Shown here one piece after another: positions 9,873 to 18,235 of a stretch of DNA of 64,000 bases (positions within the stretch are counted from its first letter, which is position 1; every line of letters begins with the position of its first letter). A model generated the notes under the pieces. It was not told where the DNA came from, ran no database searches, and was given only the letters and a program-made list of their open reading frames with translations. The position numbers and the translations under genes were made by a program. This DNA is from Rheinheimera sp. MMS21-TC3. GTDB taxonomy: Bacteria > Pseudomonadota > Gammaproteobacteria > Enterobacterales > Alteromonadaceae. The stretch is from the NCBI RefSeq assembly GCF_032229285.1, contig NZ_CP135084.1, positions 3,072,109 through 3,136,108 of the forward strand, in the 5' to 3' direction.

Positions 9873-9903
9873 GCCTAGTTCCCAATACAAATGTAAGCTT
9901 TAT

Positions 9904-9929
9904 ATGGGGACGTTTGACAGTTATTCAAG
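9904..9929 (-). promoter_or_regulatory. Sigma-32 promoter of hrcA
   Basis: The minus strand reads CTTGAA, 14 bases, CCCCATAT, a nearly perfect RpoH promoter. The start site would be about 25 bases before the hrcA ATG, in the divergent hrcA-nadK gap. Confidence 0.87.
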
Positions 9930-9998
9930 CTACAATTGCTACTAGTGTCTGGCTAAGGCTACCGCTATACTAAATACAAGCTGTGTAAGGAACCTACT

Positions 9999-10880
9999 AT
10001 GTCTGACGCTTTTACAACTATTGGCCTAATTGGCAAACCGCATCATGCCGGAGCTAATCAAACTCTACTTAGCCTATATCAGTTTCTCCAAGACCGTGGT
10101 TTAACCGTATTTATAGAACAAAGAGTAGCCGATTCATTAAATTTACCAGAAGCTAAAGTGCTAGATTTAGTAGAACTTGGTAAGCAGTGTGACTTAGCTA
10201 TAGTGGTTGGCGGCGATGGTAATATGCTTGGTGCAGCAAGAGTACTAGCTAGATTTGATATTGCTGTTTTAGGCGTTAACCGCGGTAACTTAGGCTTCTT
10301 AACCGATTTAGCCCCAGAAAGCTTTCAGCAACCTTTAAATGAAGTACTCGCCGGCAATTTTGTCACTGAGCACCGCAACTTACTGGAAATAACAGTGCAT
10401 CGACATGGCATTGTTAAAAGCAGTAATAGCGCAGTTAACGAGGCGGTGTTACACGCTGATAAAGTCGCCCATATGATTGAGTTTGAAGCTTATATCAATG
10501 ATGAATTTGTGTTTTCGCAGCGCTCTGATGGCTTAATTATTAGTACTCCTACCGGTTCTACAGCTTATTCACTTTCTGGTGGCGGGCCTATTTTAACCCC
10601 AGATTTAGATGCAGTTAGCTTAGTACCCATGTTTCCACATACTTTAAGTAGCCGGCCCTTAGTGGTTTCAGGTAACAGTGAAATTCGCTTAAAGGTTGCG
10701 AGTACCAATGACGCTCACCTACAAATAAGTTGCGACAGCCATGTAATTTTAGCCGTTATGCCTGGCGACGATATTTATATTCGTAAACATCCTACGCCAT
10801 TACGCTTAGTTCACCCGCCTGGTTATAGTTACTTTCACGTCTTACGAAATAAACTTGGCTGGGGCAGCAAACTTTATTAA
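9999..10880 (+). CDS. nadK: NAD kinase
   Basis: NadK phosphorylates NAD to NADP with ATP in the cytoplasm. The diagnostic GGDGNML motif is at about residue 68, and the [18 protein letters not shown] and C-terminal LRNKLGWG elements are all present. The 293-residue length matches E. coli NadK. It is divergent from hrcA and followed by recN, a gene order conserved in many gammaproteobacteria. AAGGAA stands before the ATG. Confidence 0.98.
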   Translation: MSDAFTTIGLIGKPHHAGANQTLLSLYQFLQDRGLTVFIEQRVADSLNLPEAKVLDLVELGKQCDLAIVVGGDGNMLGAARVLARFDIAVLGVNRGNLGFLTDLAPESFQQPLNEVLAGNFVTEHRNLLEITVHRHGIVKSSNSAVNEAVLHADKVAHMIEFEAYINDEFVFSQRSDGLIISTPTGSTAYSLSGGGPILTPDLDAVSLVPMFPHTLSSRPLVVSGNSEIRLKVASTNDAHLQISCDSHVILAVMPGDDIYIRKHPTPLRLVHPPGYSYFHVLRNKLGWGSKLY

Positions 10881-10917
10881 AAACTGACTTGCTAAGAATT
10901 AATTTCCGATATAAAGT

Positions 10918-10937
10918 TACTGTATAAATAACCACTG
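10918..10937 (+). promoter_or_regulatory. Probable LexA (SOS) box of recN
   Basis: TACTGTATAAATAACCACTG resembles the LexA consensus (CTG, 10 bases, CAG): the left half is perfect and the right half has mismatches. From memory it is very close to the first SOS box of E. coli recN. It lies 76 bases before the recN ATG. Confidence 0.65.
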
Positions 10938-11013
10938 TTATTTTAATCAGCCTTCCTAGTGCTTTTTGCTAATAGTTTATAGGCTGCAACATGGATTGAA
11001 ACGGGAGCCTTAT

Positions 11014-12687
11014 ATGCTGTGTCATTTGCACATTAGTAACTTTGCTATAGTACGCGCATTAGAAATCGATTGGGCTGATGGCATGAGCACCATCACCGGA
11101 GAAACCGGTGCCGGTAAGTCAATTGCTATTGATGCTTTGTCATTATGCTTAGGTGAGCGCGCTGATGCCAGCGTTGTTAGGCCAGGTGCTGATAAAGCCG
11201 ATATTGTTGCTACTTTTGATGTTAGCAAGCTCACTGCTGCACAAAAATGGCTAACCGATCAAGACTTAGCTATGGCTAATGACTGTATAGTTCGCCGAGT
11301 GATCAGTAGTGAAGGCCGCTCTCGTGGTTATATTAACGGCGTACAAGTGCCAGCGCAGCAACTAAAAACCCTTGGCCAGCATTTACTAAGCATTCATGGC
11401 CAACACGCTCATCAACAATTATTAAAAAGTGATTACCAGCGCCAACTAATCGACAGTTTTGCTGGCCACCAAGTTGCCATTAACAACACTAAAGAGGCAT
11501 GGCGGCAATGGCAGCAATTACAAGCTGAATATGCCGAATTAGAGCAATCAAAACAACAACGAGACGCTCAGCGCCAATTATTAGAATATCAAGTCGCCGA
11601 GTTAGATAGCTTTTCTCCCGCTGCTGACGAATATGCTAATTTAGAAGCTGAGCACAACTTACTTAGCCATGGCCAAACCTTGTTAAGTCAAAGCCAACAA
11701 GTTGTGCAACTACTGTATGATGACGAGCAACAAAATATCTACCAAGCCTTATCGGCTGCGCATAGTCAACTAGAACAGCTCTGTATACTCGACCCTAGCC
11801 TTAGCGGCATTAGCCAAATGCTAAATGATGCCTTAGTCCAAACCGAAGAAGCCAGTCGAGAATTGCGGCGCTATAGTGACAAAATGGAGCTTGACCCAGA
11901 GCGATTAGACTTTATTGATCAGCGACTTGGTCAATGGTTAGCCTTGGCTCGTAAGCACCAAACTAGCAATGAAGAGCTACCCGCATTACACCAGCAACTT
12001 AGTAGTCAATTGGCAGAGCTAACTTGTAATGATGAACGCTTAGCAATGTTGGCAGATAGTATTGAACAAGCAAAACAGCATTATGCTGAGCAAGCACAAT
12101 TGTTAAGTAAGCAACGTCAAGCTGCTGCCGAGCAATTAAGCCAAAAAATTAGTGCCAGCATGCATGAACTAAGTATGAGCAATGCAAAGTTTAACATTCA
12201 ACTAACAGAGTTAACCTTAAACCAAGCCAGCATTAACGGCATTGATGCTGTTGAGTTTCAAGTATCCACCAACCCAGGTCAACCATTACAAGCAATGCAA
12301 AAAGTAGCTTCTGGCGGTGAGTTATCACGGATAAGCTTGGCCATCCAAGTAATTTTGGCCGACAAAGTAACTACACCTACCTTAATATTTGATGAGGTCG
12401 ACGTAGGCATTAGTGGCCCCGTCGCTGCTGGGGTGGGTCGCTTACTTAGACAGTTAGGCGAAAAAACACAAATTATTTGTGTTACCCATTTACCTCAAGT
12501 TGCCAGCCAAGGCCATCAGCAACTTTTTGTTGAAAAGTATACCGACGGCGTAAACACCGAGACTCGTATGCTTACCTTGAATGACGAGCAACGTATTGGA
12601 GAAATTGCTCGTTTATTAGCGGGTGAAAACATCAGTGCCAGCGCCTTAGCTAATGCTAGAGAACTTTTATGTGCACCTGTAGTCTGA
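11014..12687 (+). CDS. recN: DNA repair ATPase RecN
   Basis: RecN is an SMC-like ATPase acting in double-strand break repair. Walker A GETGAGKS is at residues 29-36, a long coiled coil covers about 150-370, and the ABC signature region (VASGGELSRISLAIQ) and Walker B (PTLIFDEVDVGISG) follow. I chose the ATG at 11014, preceded by GGGAG at 7 bases. This gives 557 residues, as in E. coli, and removes a non-conserved 16-residue extension. The upstream LexA box suggests SOS control. Confidence 0.96.
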   Translation: MLCHLHISNFAIVRALEIDWADGMSTITGETGAGKSIAIDALSLCLGERADASVVRPGADKADIVATFDVSKLTAAQKWLTDQDLAMANDCIVRRVISSEGRSRGYINGVQVPAQQLKTLGQHLLSIHGQHAHQQLLKSDYQRQLIDSFAGHQVAINNTKEAWRQWQQLQAEYAELEQSKQQRDAQRQLLEYQVAELDSFSPAADEYANLEAEHNLLSHGQTLLSQSQQVVQLLYDDEQQNIYQALSAAHSQLEQLCILDPSLSGISQMLNDALVQTEEASRELRRYSDKMELDPERLDFIDQRLGQWLALARKHQTSNEELPALHQQLSSQLAELTCNDERLAMLADSIEQAKQHYAEQAQLLSKQRQAAAEQLSQKISASMHELSMSNAKFNIQLTELTLNQASINGIDAVEFQVSTNPGQPLQAMQKVASGGELSRISLAIQVILADKVTTPTLIFDEVDVGISGPVAAGVGRLLRQLGEKTQIICVTHLPQVASQGHQQLFVEKYTDGVNTETRMLTLNDEQRIGEIARLLAGENISASALANARELLCAPVV

Positions 12688-12754
12688 AAGAAGGTTTTTA
12701 TCGGCACGCCGGATAGGGTATGATGAACGCATTCAGTAAGAGTAGACAGAACAT

Positions 12755-13108
12755 ATGAAAGCAGTTTTAACCACAGCATTACTAATTATTGGCCTTAGCA
12801 GCCTAAGCGCATGCAGCAGTTGGGTATATCGGATTGATATACCTCAAGGCAACTTTTTAGAACAAAAAGACATTAATAAGTTACGGGTAGAAATGACTAA
12901 AGAGCAAGTGCTATATGTTTTAGGCAGCCCAGTTGCTAGTAATGCCTTTGATAATGATACTTGGCACTATTTTTATTCATTAAAAAGTGGCATGGGTAAT
13001 AATGATTTTAAAAAGCAGCTGATTATTACTTTTAATCAAAACAGATTACAAGATATCAGTGGCGACTACGAAAAATCTGAAAACTTTAACCAGCCTTTAG
13101 ATATTTAA
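12755..13108 (+). CDS. bamE: Outer membrane protein assembly factor BamE
   Basis: BamE (SmpA) is a small lipoprotein of the BAM complex that inserts beta-barrel proteins in the outer membrane. The signal peptide ends in LSAC (Cys20). The conserved QGNFLEQ, LRVEMTKEQVLYVLGSP and DTWHYFYS segments are those of the family. At 117 residues it is of normal size. It sits between recN and rnfH-ratA, the usual gammaproteobacterial arrangement. Confidence 0.96.
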   Translation: MKAVLTTALLIIGLSSLSACSSWVYRIDIPQGNFLEQKDINKLRVEMTKEQVLYVLGSPVASNAFDNDTWHYFYSLKSGMGNNDFKKQLIITFNQNRLQDISGDYEKSENFNQPLDI

Positions 13109-13122
13109 GCTTAATTATAAAC

Positions 13123-13161
13123 AAAACGTTTAAACTTATATAAATAGTTTAAACGTTTTTG
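13123..13161. terminator. Bidirectional terminator between bamE and rnfH
   Basis: A 14-bp perfect stem (13123-13136 with 13146-13159, 9-base loop) is followed by TTTTTG on the plus strand and by an A/U-rich end on the minus strand. It overlaps the stop codon of rnfH and serves the convergent bamE and ratA-rnfH units. Confidence 0.8.
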
Positions 13162-13490
13162 TTATCCGCTAATCTACCACCCGTCACCTTATCGGCGCGG
13201 CCTTCTTGTTTGGCTTTTTCAGCACGCCTGCGGCGTAAATCCTTAGGATCAGCAATTAATGGCCTATATATTTCTATTCTGTCGCCTTCTTTAACAGTAT
13301 CAGTCAGCTTTACTGTTCTACTCCAAACGCCAACTTTTTGTTGCGACAAATCAATTTCTGGATATTGCTGCAAAATACCAGATAAGGCAATAATCTGCTC
13401 TACGGTGGCATCTGCTGCTACCGATATGGTTAATATCGTTTGCTTTGTAGGCAAGGCAAAAGCCACTTCAACCATCAGTTGATCAGCCAT
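13149..13490 (-). CDS. rnfH: RnfH family ubiquitin-like protein
   Basis: This is a small beta-grasp protein of the RnfH/UPF0125 family; its exact role is unknown. The conserved parts are the N-terminal [10 protein letters not shown], the VGVWSR(T)[19 protein letters not shown] core, and the basic C-terminal tail ([14 protein letters not shown]). It overlaps the end of ratA by 8 bases, so the two are probably translated together. The pair next to bamE and smpB is conserved across gammaproteobacteria. Confidence 0.92.
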   Translation of the reverse strand: MADQLMVEVAFALPTKQTILTISVAADATVEQIIALSGILQQYPEIDLSQQKVGVWSRTVKLTDTVKEGDRIEIYRPLIADPKDLRRRRAEKAKQEGRADKVTGGRLADNKNV

Positions 13491-13926
13491 TTACTTCTCC
13501 GTATACTTGCTTAGCGCGTATAGTAAAAGCATTAACCATAGAGGCGGCTAATTCGCCAAACACTTTACCAAACGCAAATTGAACTAATTTATTTGAGAAT
13601 TCAAAATCTAATTTAAGCACAACTTTACAGGCCTTGTCATTTAGTGGGATAAACTCCCAAGCACCCTGTAACTTTTTAAATGGACCATCAACTAAATGCA
13701 GATCAATTCTCTGATAAGGGTGAAAGGTATTGCGAGTAGTAAAAGTATGGCTAATTCCGGCCTTGGAAACTTGCAATGACGCCACCATCTCTTGTTCAGA
13801 CTGATTAACAATACGTGCAGCAGTACAGCCTGGTAAAAACTGTGGATATTCCGGTACTCTATTTACCAAGTCAAACATCTGTTTAGCGCTATAAAAAACC
13901 AAAGCACTGCGCTCAATTTGTGGCAT
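13483..13926 (-). CDS. ratA: RatA-type START-domain protein (ribosome association toxin family)
   Basis: RatA/YfjG has a START/polyketide-cyclase fold. In E. coli it was reported to block 70S association, and it is related to the coenzyme Q-binding Coq10 proteins. The conserved [13 protein letters not shown] and [12 protein letters not shown] segments are clear and the length of 147 residues is typical. With rnfH it is divergent from smpB. Its function here could be either of the two proposed. Confidence 0.93.
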   Translation of the reverse strand: MPQIERSALVFYSAKQMFDLVNRVPEYPQFLPGCTAARIVNQSEQEMVASLQVSKAGISHTFTTRNTFHPYQRIDLHLVDGPFKKLQGAWEFIPLNDKACKVVLKLDFEFSNKLVQFAFGKVFGELAASMVNAFTIRAKQVYGEVNG

Positions 13927-14032
13927 ACTCTATCCCCTTTATTGTCGCGGCAGATTGTAACAGAATAACGGGCTGCAACAAGGCTAGCACCAAAGCAATT
14001 CATTAATACAGGGCCGTAAATACTGGCAAATT

Positions 14033-14515
14033 ATGACTAAAAAAACTAAAAGTAAAAATACAAACGGTACTATAGCGCTTAATAGAAAAGCGCGGCACGA
14101 GTACTCTTTAGAAGATCGCTTTGAAGCGGGTATCAGCTTACAAGGCTGGGAAGTAAAGAGCATTCGCGAGGGTAAAGTTAACTTGTCTGATTCTTATGTC
14201 ATCATTAAAAATGGCGAAGCATTTTTATTTGGTGCTCAGATTCAACCGTTAAACAATGCCTCTACTCACGTTGTATGCGATCCAGATCGCAGCCGTAAAC
14301 TGCTGTTGCATAAGCGTGAATTAAGTAAGCTAATTGGCCTAACAGAACGCGAAGGCTATACCCTTATTACTACTGCTATGTATTGGAAAGCCTGCTGGGT
14401 AAAACTTGAATTTTATTTAGCTAAGGGTAAAACAAATTACGATAAACGCGATGATATTAAAGATCGTGACTGGTCGCGTGAAAAAGAGCGGATGATGAAG
14501 CATTCTCGCCGTTAA
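14033..14515 (+). CDS. smpB: SsrA-binding protein SmpB
   Basis: SmpB carries tmRNA to stalled ribosomes for trans-translation. The conserved [24 protein letters not shown] start, the [16 protein letters not shown] segment and the basic tail are all present in 160 residues. It lies 150 bases upstream of ssrA on the same strand, so both partners of the rescue system are neighbours. Confidence 0.98.
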   Translation: MTKKTKSKNTNGTIALNRKARHEYSLEDRFEAGISLQGWEVKSIREGKVNLSDSYVIIKNGEAFLFGAQIQPLNNASTHVVCDPDRSRKLLLHKRELSKLIGLTEREGYTLITTAMYWKACWVKLEFYLAKGKTNYDKRDDIKDRDWSREKERMMKHSRR

Positions 14516-14596
14516 TAAGCGTAAGCAGGACTTGAATTATTAATATTCATCCCCATATATATAGCAGTTGGTAAACATAGTAAGTTGTAATGGTGC

Positions 14597-14625
14597 TTGT
14601 ATAAGTAACTACTGCAACGTACAAT
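14597..14625 (+). promoter_or_regulatory. Sigma-70 promoter of ssrA
   Basis: TTGTAT at 14597-14602 and TACAAT at 14620-14625 are separated by 17 bases. The start would be about 30 bases before the mature tmRNA 5' end, leaving a short leader for RNase P to remove. Confidence 0.6.
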
Positions 14626-14664
14626 GTATAAACACTAAGAGTGTAAGTGTTTCACACAGAATTC

Positions 14665-15025
14665 GGGGCTGATTCTGGATTCGACGAGATTCACGACCTC
14701 CTAAGTGCATGCCGAGGTGCGGTAGGCCTCGTAAAAAAACCGCAAAAAACTAGTCGCAAACGACGAAACGTACGCAATCGCTGCTTAATAGGCAGTAGAT
14801 AGCTCTTCCCCTCACGCATGCCTGTAAGCTGAGACTCTGGAAGATCACCCCCAACAGGATCGCGTCGCGTCTTCGCCTGGAGACAAACCGTTAAAACCAA
14901 TCAGGCTCGCCCGACGATAGCCTGCCATTCGGCGCTCATAGGGTTAACTAAATGAATGTGCTAAGCATGTAGTACTGAAGAGCTAGGTTTTTCGGACGCG
15001 GGTTCAACTCCCGCCAGCTCCACCA
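14665..15025 (+). ncRNA. ssrA: tmRNA (ssrA)
   Basis: The RNA begins GGGGCTGATTCTGGATTCGA and ends with the tRNA-like half (GGGTTCAACTCCCGCC, then AGCTCCACCA), with CCA encoded. The tag reading frame at 14756-14788 translates as ANDETYAIAA followed by TAA and TAG. With the alanine from the charged tmRNA the tag is AANDETYAIAA, close to the E. coli tag. At 361 bases it is a one-piece tmRNA of normal size. A terminator follows. Confidence 0.97.
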
Positions 15026-15059
15026 AAACACAGACCTAGACAGTCTCTAAACGTCCACT

Positions 15060-15085
15060 AACCCAGCGTAACTGCTGGGTTTTTT
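15060..15085 (+). terminator. Rho-independent terminator of ssrA
   Basis: AACCCAGC (15060-15067) pairs with GCTGGGTT (15074-15081) around a 6-base loop, followed by a run of T. Confidence 0.88.
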
Positions 15086-15137
15086 ATTAGTTGTAAACTA
15101 AAGTTTGATTATTAAGGCTGATGAGGTAAGTTGGCTT

Positions 15138-15542
15138 TTAAGGTTGTGGAGTTTCTTTATTGTTTTCTGCACTACTATCTGTGGTTTTATCCGCTTCTGC
15201 TATCAAGGCATTGTCGCCTATGTTCTCTAAACCTTGAGTTTTATCTATAGCCTTAAGTTGGTGGTGAATTGCAGCTTTAATTAGCATATGAGCGCTAATA
15301 GGTGCGGTAATTAGCAAGAAAATAGTAATTAATAACTCATGAGCACTGTAATTACCGTGGCTGCTAAAAAAGAAAATAGCACCAAGTAAAATTCCACCCA
15401 TTCCTACTGTAGTGGCTTTAGTTGGCCCATGTAAGCGCATAAAAAAATCGGGCATTCTGGTTAAACCTATAGAGCCTATTAGCACAAAAACACCACCAAT
15501 AAGTAAAAAGAACACCACTACCCATTCCATAAACTGTAGCAT
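15138..15542 (-). CDS. mnhG: Mrp/Mnh Na+/H+ antiporter subunit G
   Basis: MnhG is the last gene of the antiporter operon and a small membrane subunit. It has three hydrophobic segments and the typical GGVFVLIGSIGLTRMPDFFMRLHGPTKATT sequence, of which GLTRMPDFFMRLHGPTKATT is diagnostic. I chose the ATG at 15542, which has AGGAG 5-6 bases before it, over one at 15587 overlapping mnhF. This gives 134 residues. The C-terminal 30 residues are polar and acidic and are probably cytoplasmic. Confidence 0.93.
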   Translation of the reverse strand: MLQFMEWVVVFFLLIGGVFVLIGSIGLTRMPDFFMRLHGPTKATTVGMGGILLGAIFFFSSHGNYSAHELLITIFLLITAPISAHMLIKAAIHHQLKAIDKTQGLENIGDNALIAEADKTTDSSAENNKETPQP

Positions 15543-15550
15543 ACTGACTC

Positions 15551-15820
15551 CTATTCTATTATGTCGCCACGTAGCAAAAACTTGCATATAGCTACTGTAC
15601 TAACAAAACCTAACATAGCTATTAAGAGTGCTGCTTCAAAATATAGCCAAGAACGCATTAACAAACCGTATAACGAAATCAACGCAATACTGTTGATATA
15701 CATGGTGTCTAATGCCAATAAACGATCGGGTAAGCTAGGACCACGCAATAAACACCAAATATTTAACAGCAAAGCCAGGCTAATCATGGCAAATACTAAT
15801 AATATGACGTTATTTAACAT
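15551..15820 (-). CDS. mnhF: Mrp/Mnh Na+/H+ antiporter subunit F
   Basis: MnhF is an 89-residue subunit with three transmembrane helices. The family sequence LRGPSLPDRLLALDTMYINS is present after the first helix. It overlaps mnhE by 7 bases and is followed within 10 bases by mnhG. Its length is normal for the family. Confidence 0.95.
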   Translation of the reverse strand: MLNNVILLVFAMISLALLLNIWCLLRGPSLPDRLLALDTMYINSIALISLYGLLMRSWLYFEAALLIAMLGFVSTVAICKFLLRGDIIE

Positions 15821-16338
15821 TGAAATATTTCCTTTAAAGGCGCTTCATACCTTTGCTTAATCGATGCAATTAATTCAGCTTCATCAGTTAAATCTAGCAC
15901 ATGTATTAACAACCAGCGTTGTGGTAATGGCTGGTTGGGATCAATCGAGTCAGCATGAGGATAAACATCAGCACTTACTGTGCCTGGTGTCATAGACACA
16001 GTATTAGCCAATATGGTTAAAGGTAAAGTATGGTGCAAATCAATGGGAACACGCACAAAAGCAGGTTTTAATTTATGTTTAGGGCCAAGAATAATAATAG
16101 CGACTTGCAAATTAGCCGTGACTATATCGCCTAACACCCTAATAAAATATCGCACAGCTAATAATGGCCGTTTGATTTGTGGCTGTTTATCACGAAACCT
16201 AGTAGTTATTAAGGGTAAAATAACCGCTAAGATTAAACCAAAAAACAGATGAATTAACTCAACACTTTGGTTTAGTAATAGCCAAACTATAAATAATATT
16301 AAGCTGCTAAAAGGAGCCGGTAACCAACGGTTATACAT
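15814..16338 (-). CDS. mnhE: Mrp/Mnh Na+/H+ antiporter subunit E
   Basis: MnhE is a 174-residue membrane subunit. The first half has two or three helices. The second half has the conserved LTILANTVSMTPGTVSADV segment and the HVLDL sequence before a soluble end. It overlaps both neighbours by one to seven bases, a mark of a tightly coupled operon. Confidence 0.95.
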   Translation of the reverse strand: MYNRWLPAPFSSLILFIVWLLLNQSVELIHLFFGLILAVILPLITTRFRDKQPQIKRPLLAVRYFIRVLGDIVTANLQVAIIILGPKHKLKPAFVRVPIDLHHTLPLTILANTVSMTPGTVSADVYPHADSIDPNQPLPQRWLLIHVLDLTDEAELIASIKQRYEAPLKEIFQC

Positions 16339-17891
16339 TAATCGTCTCCTTTAATGTTTTTAAGGGGGGCTTCAGTAAGCGAATTAGAGACAGGGCTGCC
16401 TAATACCCGCTCGGTTAGGCTATTAAGATCATATAACTGACTCGCCGCATTTTTGCTTAGTTGGGTCAGGGGGCCAGCAAACACGACTAACAAGACACTA
16501 GATAGCAGCAACCAAGTTACCGCAACAACTTGTAAAGGTTTTGCATGTTCACCATCTGAATCTGAGCCACTTACCCGCCAAAACAGCATAGACCCTGCTC
16601 GTGATAAACCAATAATGACCAATAAAGTACAGCTTAAAGCAACGCCCCATAACATCAACTTTTGGCTAGGTTGTTCTACTGCTTGCAAAATCATTAACTT
16701 ACCAATAAAGCCAGAAAAGGGTGGAATTCCGGTTACACTTAAGGCTGCTATTAAAAATAGTGTACCCAATAAGGCTGGTTGAGCAATACGTCGACCTGGC
16801 ACTAAGCGGTCTCCTACTTTACCGCGCTGATTTGCTACTAGATCGGCTATTAAAAATAAAGCGGCGCAAACTAAAGTGGAATGAACGCTATAAAAAACCA
16901 CCGCACTTGCTGAGGCGGGTGTTTGCACTGCCACTAATGCCACTAAAGTGCCTACAGAAATAAGCACTAAATGAGCAACAACACGACGAAAGTCTTGGCT
17001 AGATACTACTCCCACTGCACCAATAACAATAGTTGCTAACCCCACCGGCCATAACCAAGCTGAGGCAATGCCCGCTAATGGGCCTGCATGCTCACCAAAT
17101 ATAGTGCTATAAACTCGCAGTAATCCATAAACACCAATTTTAGTCATAACAGCAAATAACGCTGCCACAGAGGGTGATGCCGAAGAATAAGCCGCCGGCA
17201 ACCAAAATTGTAGTGGTAAAATGGCTGCCTTTAATGCAAAGACAATCATCAACAGTAAGCCACCTGTTTTAACTAACATTAAGTCTTCAGGCGCTACATT
17301 AGCCACTTTAGCTATCATATCGGCCATATTTAAAGTGCCTAAGGTGCCATACAACACGGCTAAAGCAATAAGAAAGACTGCTGAACCGGTTAAGTTAATG
17401 ATGACATAGTGCAATGCAGCTTTCGTTTTGTTCTTACCGCCAGCATGTACTAACAAGGCGTATGAAGCGATAAGTAATACTTCAAAGAACACAAACATAT
17501 TAAACAAGTCGCCAGTTAAAAAGGCCCCATTAATCCCCATCACTAAGAATTGAAATAACGGATGAAAGAATGAGCCCTTTTCATCTTCGCCCGCGCTACC
17601 ATAGATAATAGCGCCAGCAGCCAAAAAGCTGGTTAGGCAGACCATAGTTACTGACAGCGTATCTGCTACTAGCACTATACCAAAGGGTGCCTGCCAATTA
17701 CCTACTGCATAGTGCAGTATGCCTAACTGTTGAACTTGTAATAACAAAGCAATCGTAATTACAAACTGGATAACTGCCGAAACCATGCTCAGCCAACGAC
17801 GATGCGTGGCACGGCGATGGATAGGCGGCAAAATAATCAGCAACGCCGTTAACATTGGCAAAATTATAGGTAATACCACCAAGTGCCACAT
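16338..17891 (-). CDS. mnhD: Mrp/Mnh Na+/H+ antiporter subunit D
   Basis: MnhD is one of the two large antiporter-like subunits, related to the NuoL/M/N proton channels of complex I. About 14 hydrophobic segments are visible. The Proton_antipo_M region includes the conserved Glu in FVFFEVLLIASYALL (about 134) and a Lys in ALKAAILPLQFWLPAAYSSA. At 517 residues it is full length. It overlaps mnhC and mnhE by one base each. Confidence 0.96.
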   Translation of the reverse strand: MWHLVVLPIILPMLTALLIILPPIHRRATHRRWLSMVSAVIQFVITIALLLQVQQLGILHYAVGNWQAPFGIVLVADTLSVTMVCLTSFLAAGAIIYGSAGEDEKGSFFHPLFQFLVMGINGAFLTGDLFNMFVFFEVLLIASYALLVHAGGKNKTKAALHYVIINLTGSAVFLIALAVLYGTLGTLNMADMIAKVANVAPEDLMLVKTGGLLLMIVFALKAAILPLQFWLPAAYSSASPSVAALFAVMTKIGVYGLLRVYSTIFGEHAGPLAGIASAWLWPVGLATIVIGAVGVVSSQDFRRVVAHLVLISVGTLVALVAVQTPASASAVVFYSVHSTLVCAALFLIADLVANQRGKVGDRLVPGRRIAQPALLGTLFLIAALSVTGIPPFSGFIGKLMILQAVEQPSQKLMLWGVALSCTLLVIIGLSRAGSMLFWRVSGSDSDGEHAKPLQVVAVTWLLLSSVLLVVFAGPLTQLSKNAASQLYDLNSLTERVLGSPVSNSLTEAPLKNIKGDD

Positions 17892-18235
17892 TAACGCTGC
17901 CCCTTACCTGTTTCTGGTAACTTACCATCAACATGGTCATTACCTAAATCCGCTCGTGCTCTTATGGCAAGAATGACTAAAAATGCGGTCATCGCAAAGC
18001 CGATAACAATTGCAGTTAACACTAAGGCTTGCGGTAAAGGGTCTGCATATTGCTCTGAGCTCCCTAATACTGCTGCGCCACGTAGTGTCAGTCGGCCTGA
18101 CGAAAATATAAATAAATTAACCGCATAAGACAGCATAGTTAAACCCATCATTACCGGAAAGGTTCGACCGCGTAATATTAAAAACACGCCGCAACTGGTT
18201 AAAAAGCCAATACAACTGGCAAACAATGTTTCCAT
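17891..18235 (-). CDS. mnhC: Mrp/Mnh Na+/H+ antiporter subunit C
   Basis: MnhC is the NuoK-like small subunit, with three helices in 114 residues. The family stretch VMMGLTMLSYAVNLFIFSSG and the QALVLTAIVIGFAMTAF segment are clear. The start overlaps the stop of the fused A/B gene by one base, which suggests translational coupling. Confidence 0.95.
   Translation of the reverse strand: METLFASCIGFLTSCGVFLILRGRTFPVMMGLTMLSYAVNLFIFSSGRLTLRGAAVLGSSEQYADPLPQALVLTAIVIGFAMTAFLVILAIRARADLGNDHVDGKLPETGKGQR

Noticed and set aside
13159..13482. Open frame on the plus strand opposite rnfH
   Set aside because: It is a shadow of rnfH, with low-complexity Ser/Ala composition and no ribosome site. Similar antisense frames opposite dnaK, dnaJ, mnhD, mnhA and thrE were dropped for the same reason.
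14665..15025. tmRNA 3' end as a genomic island attachment site
   Set aside because: No integrase and no repeat of the 3' end follow. The Mrp operon comes directly after the terminator.
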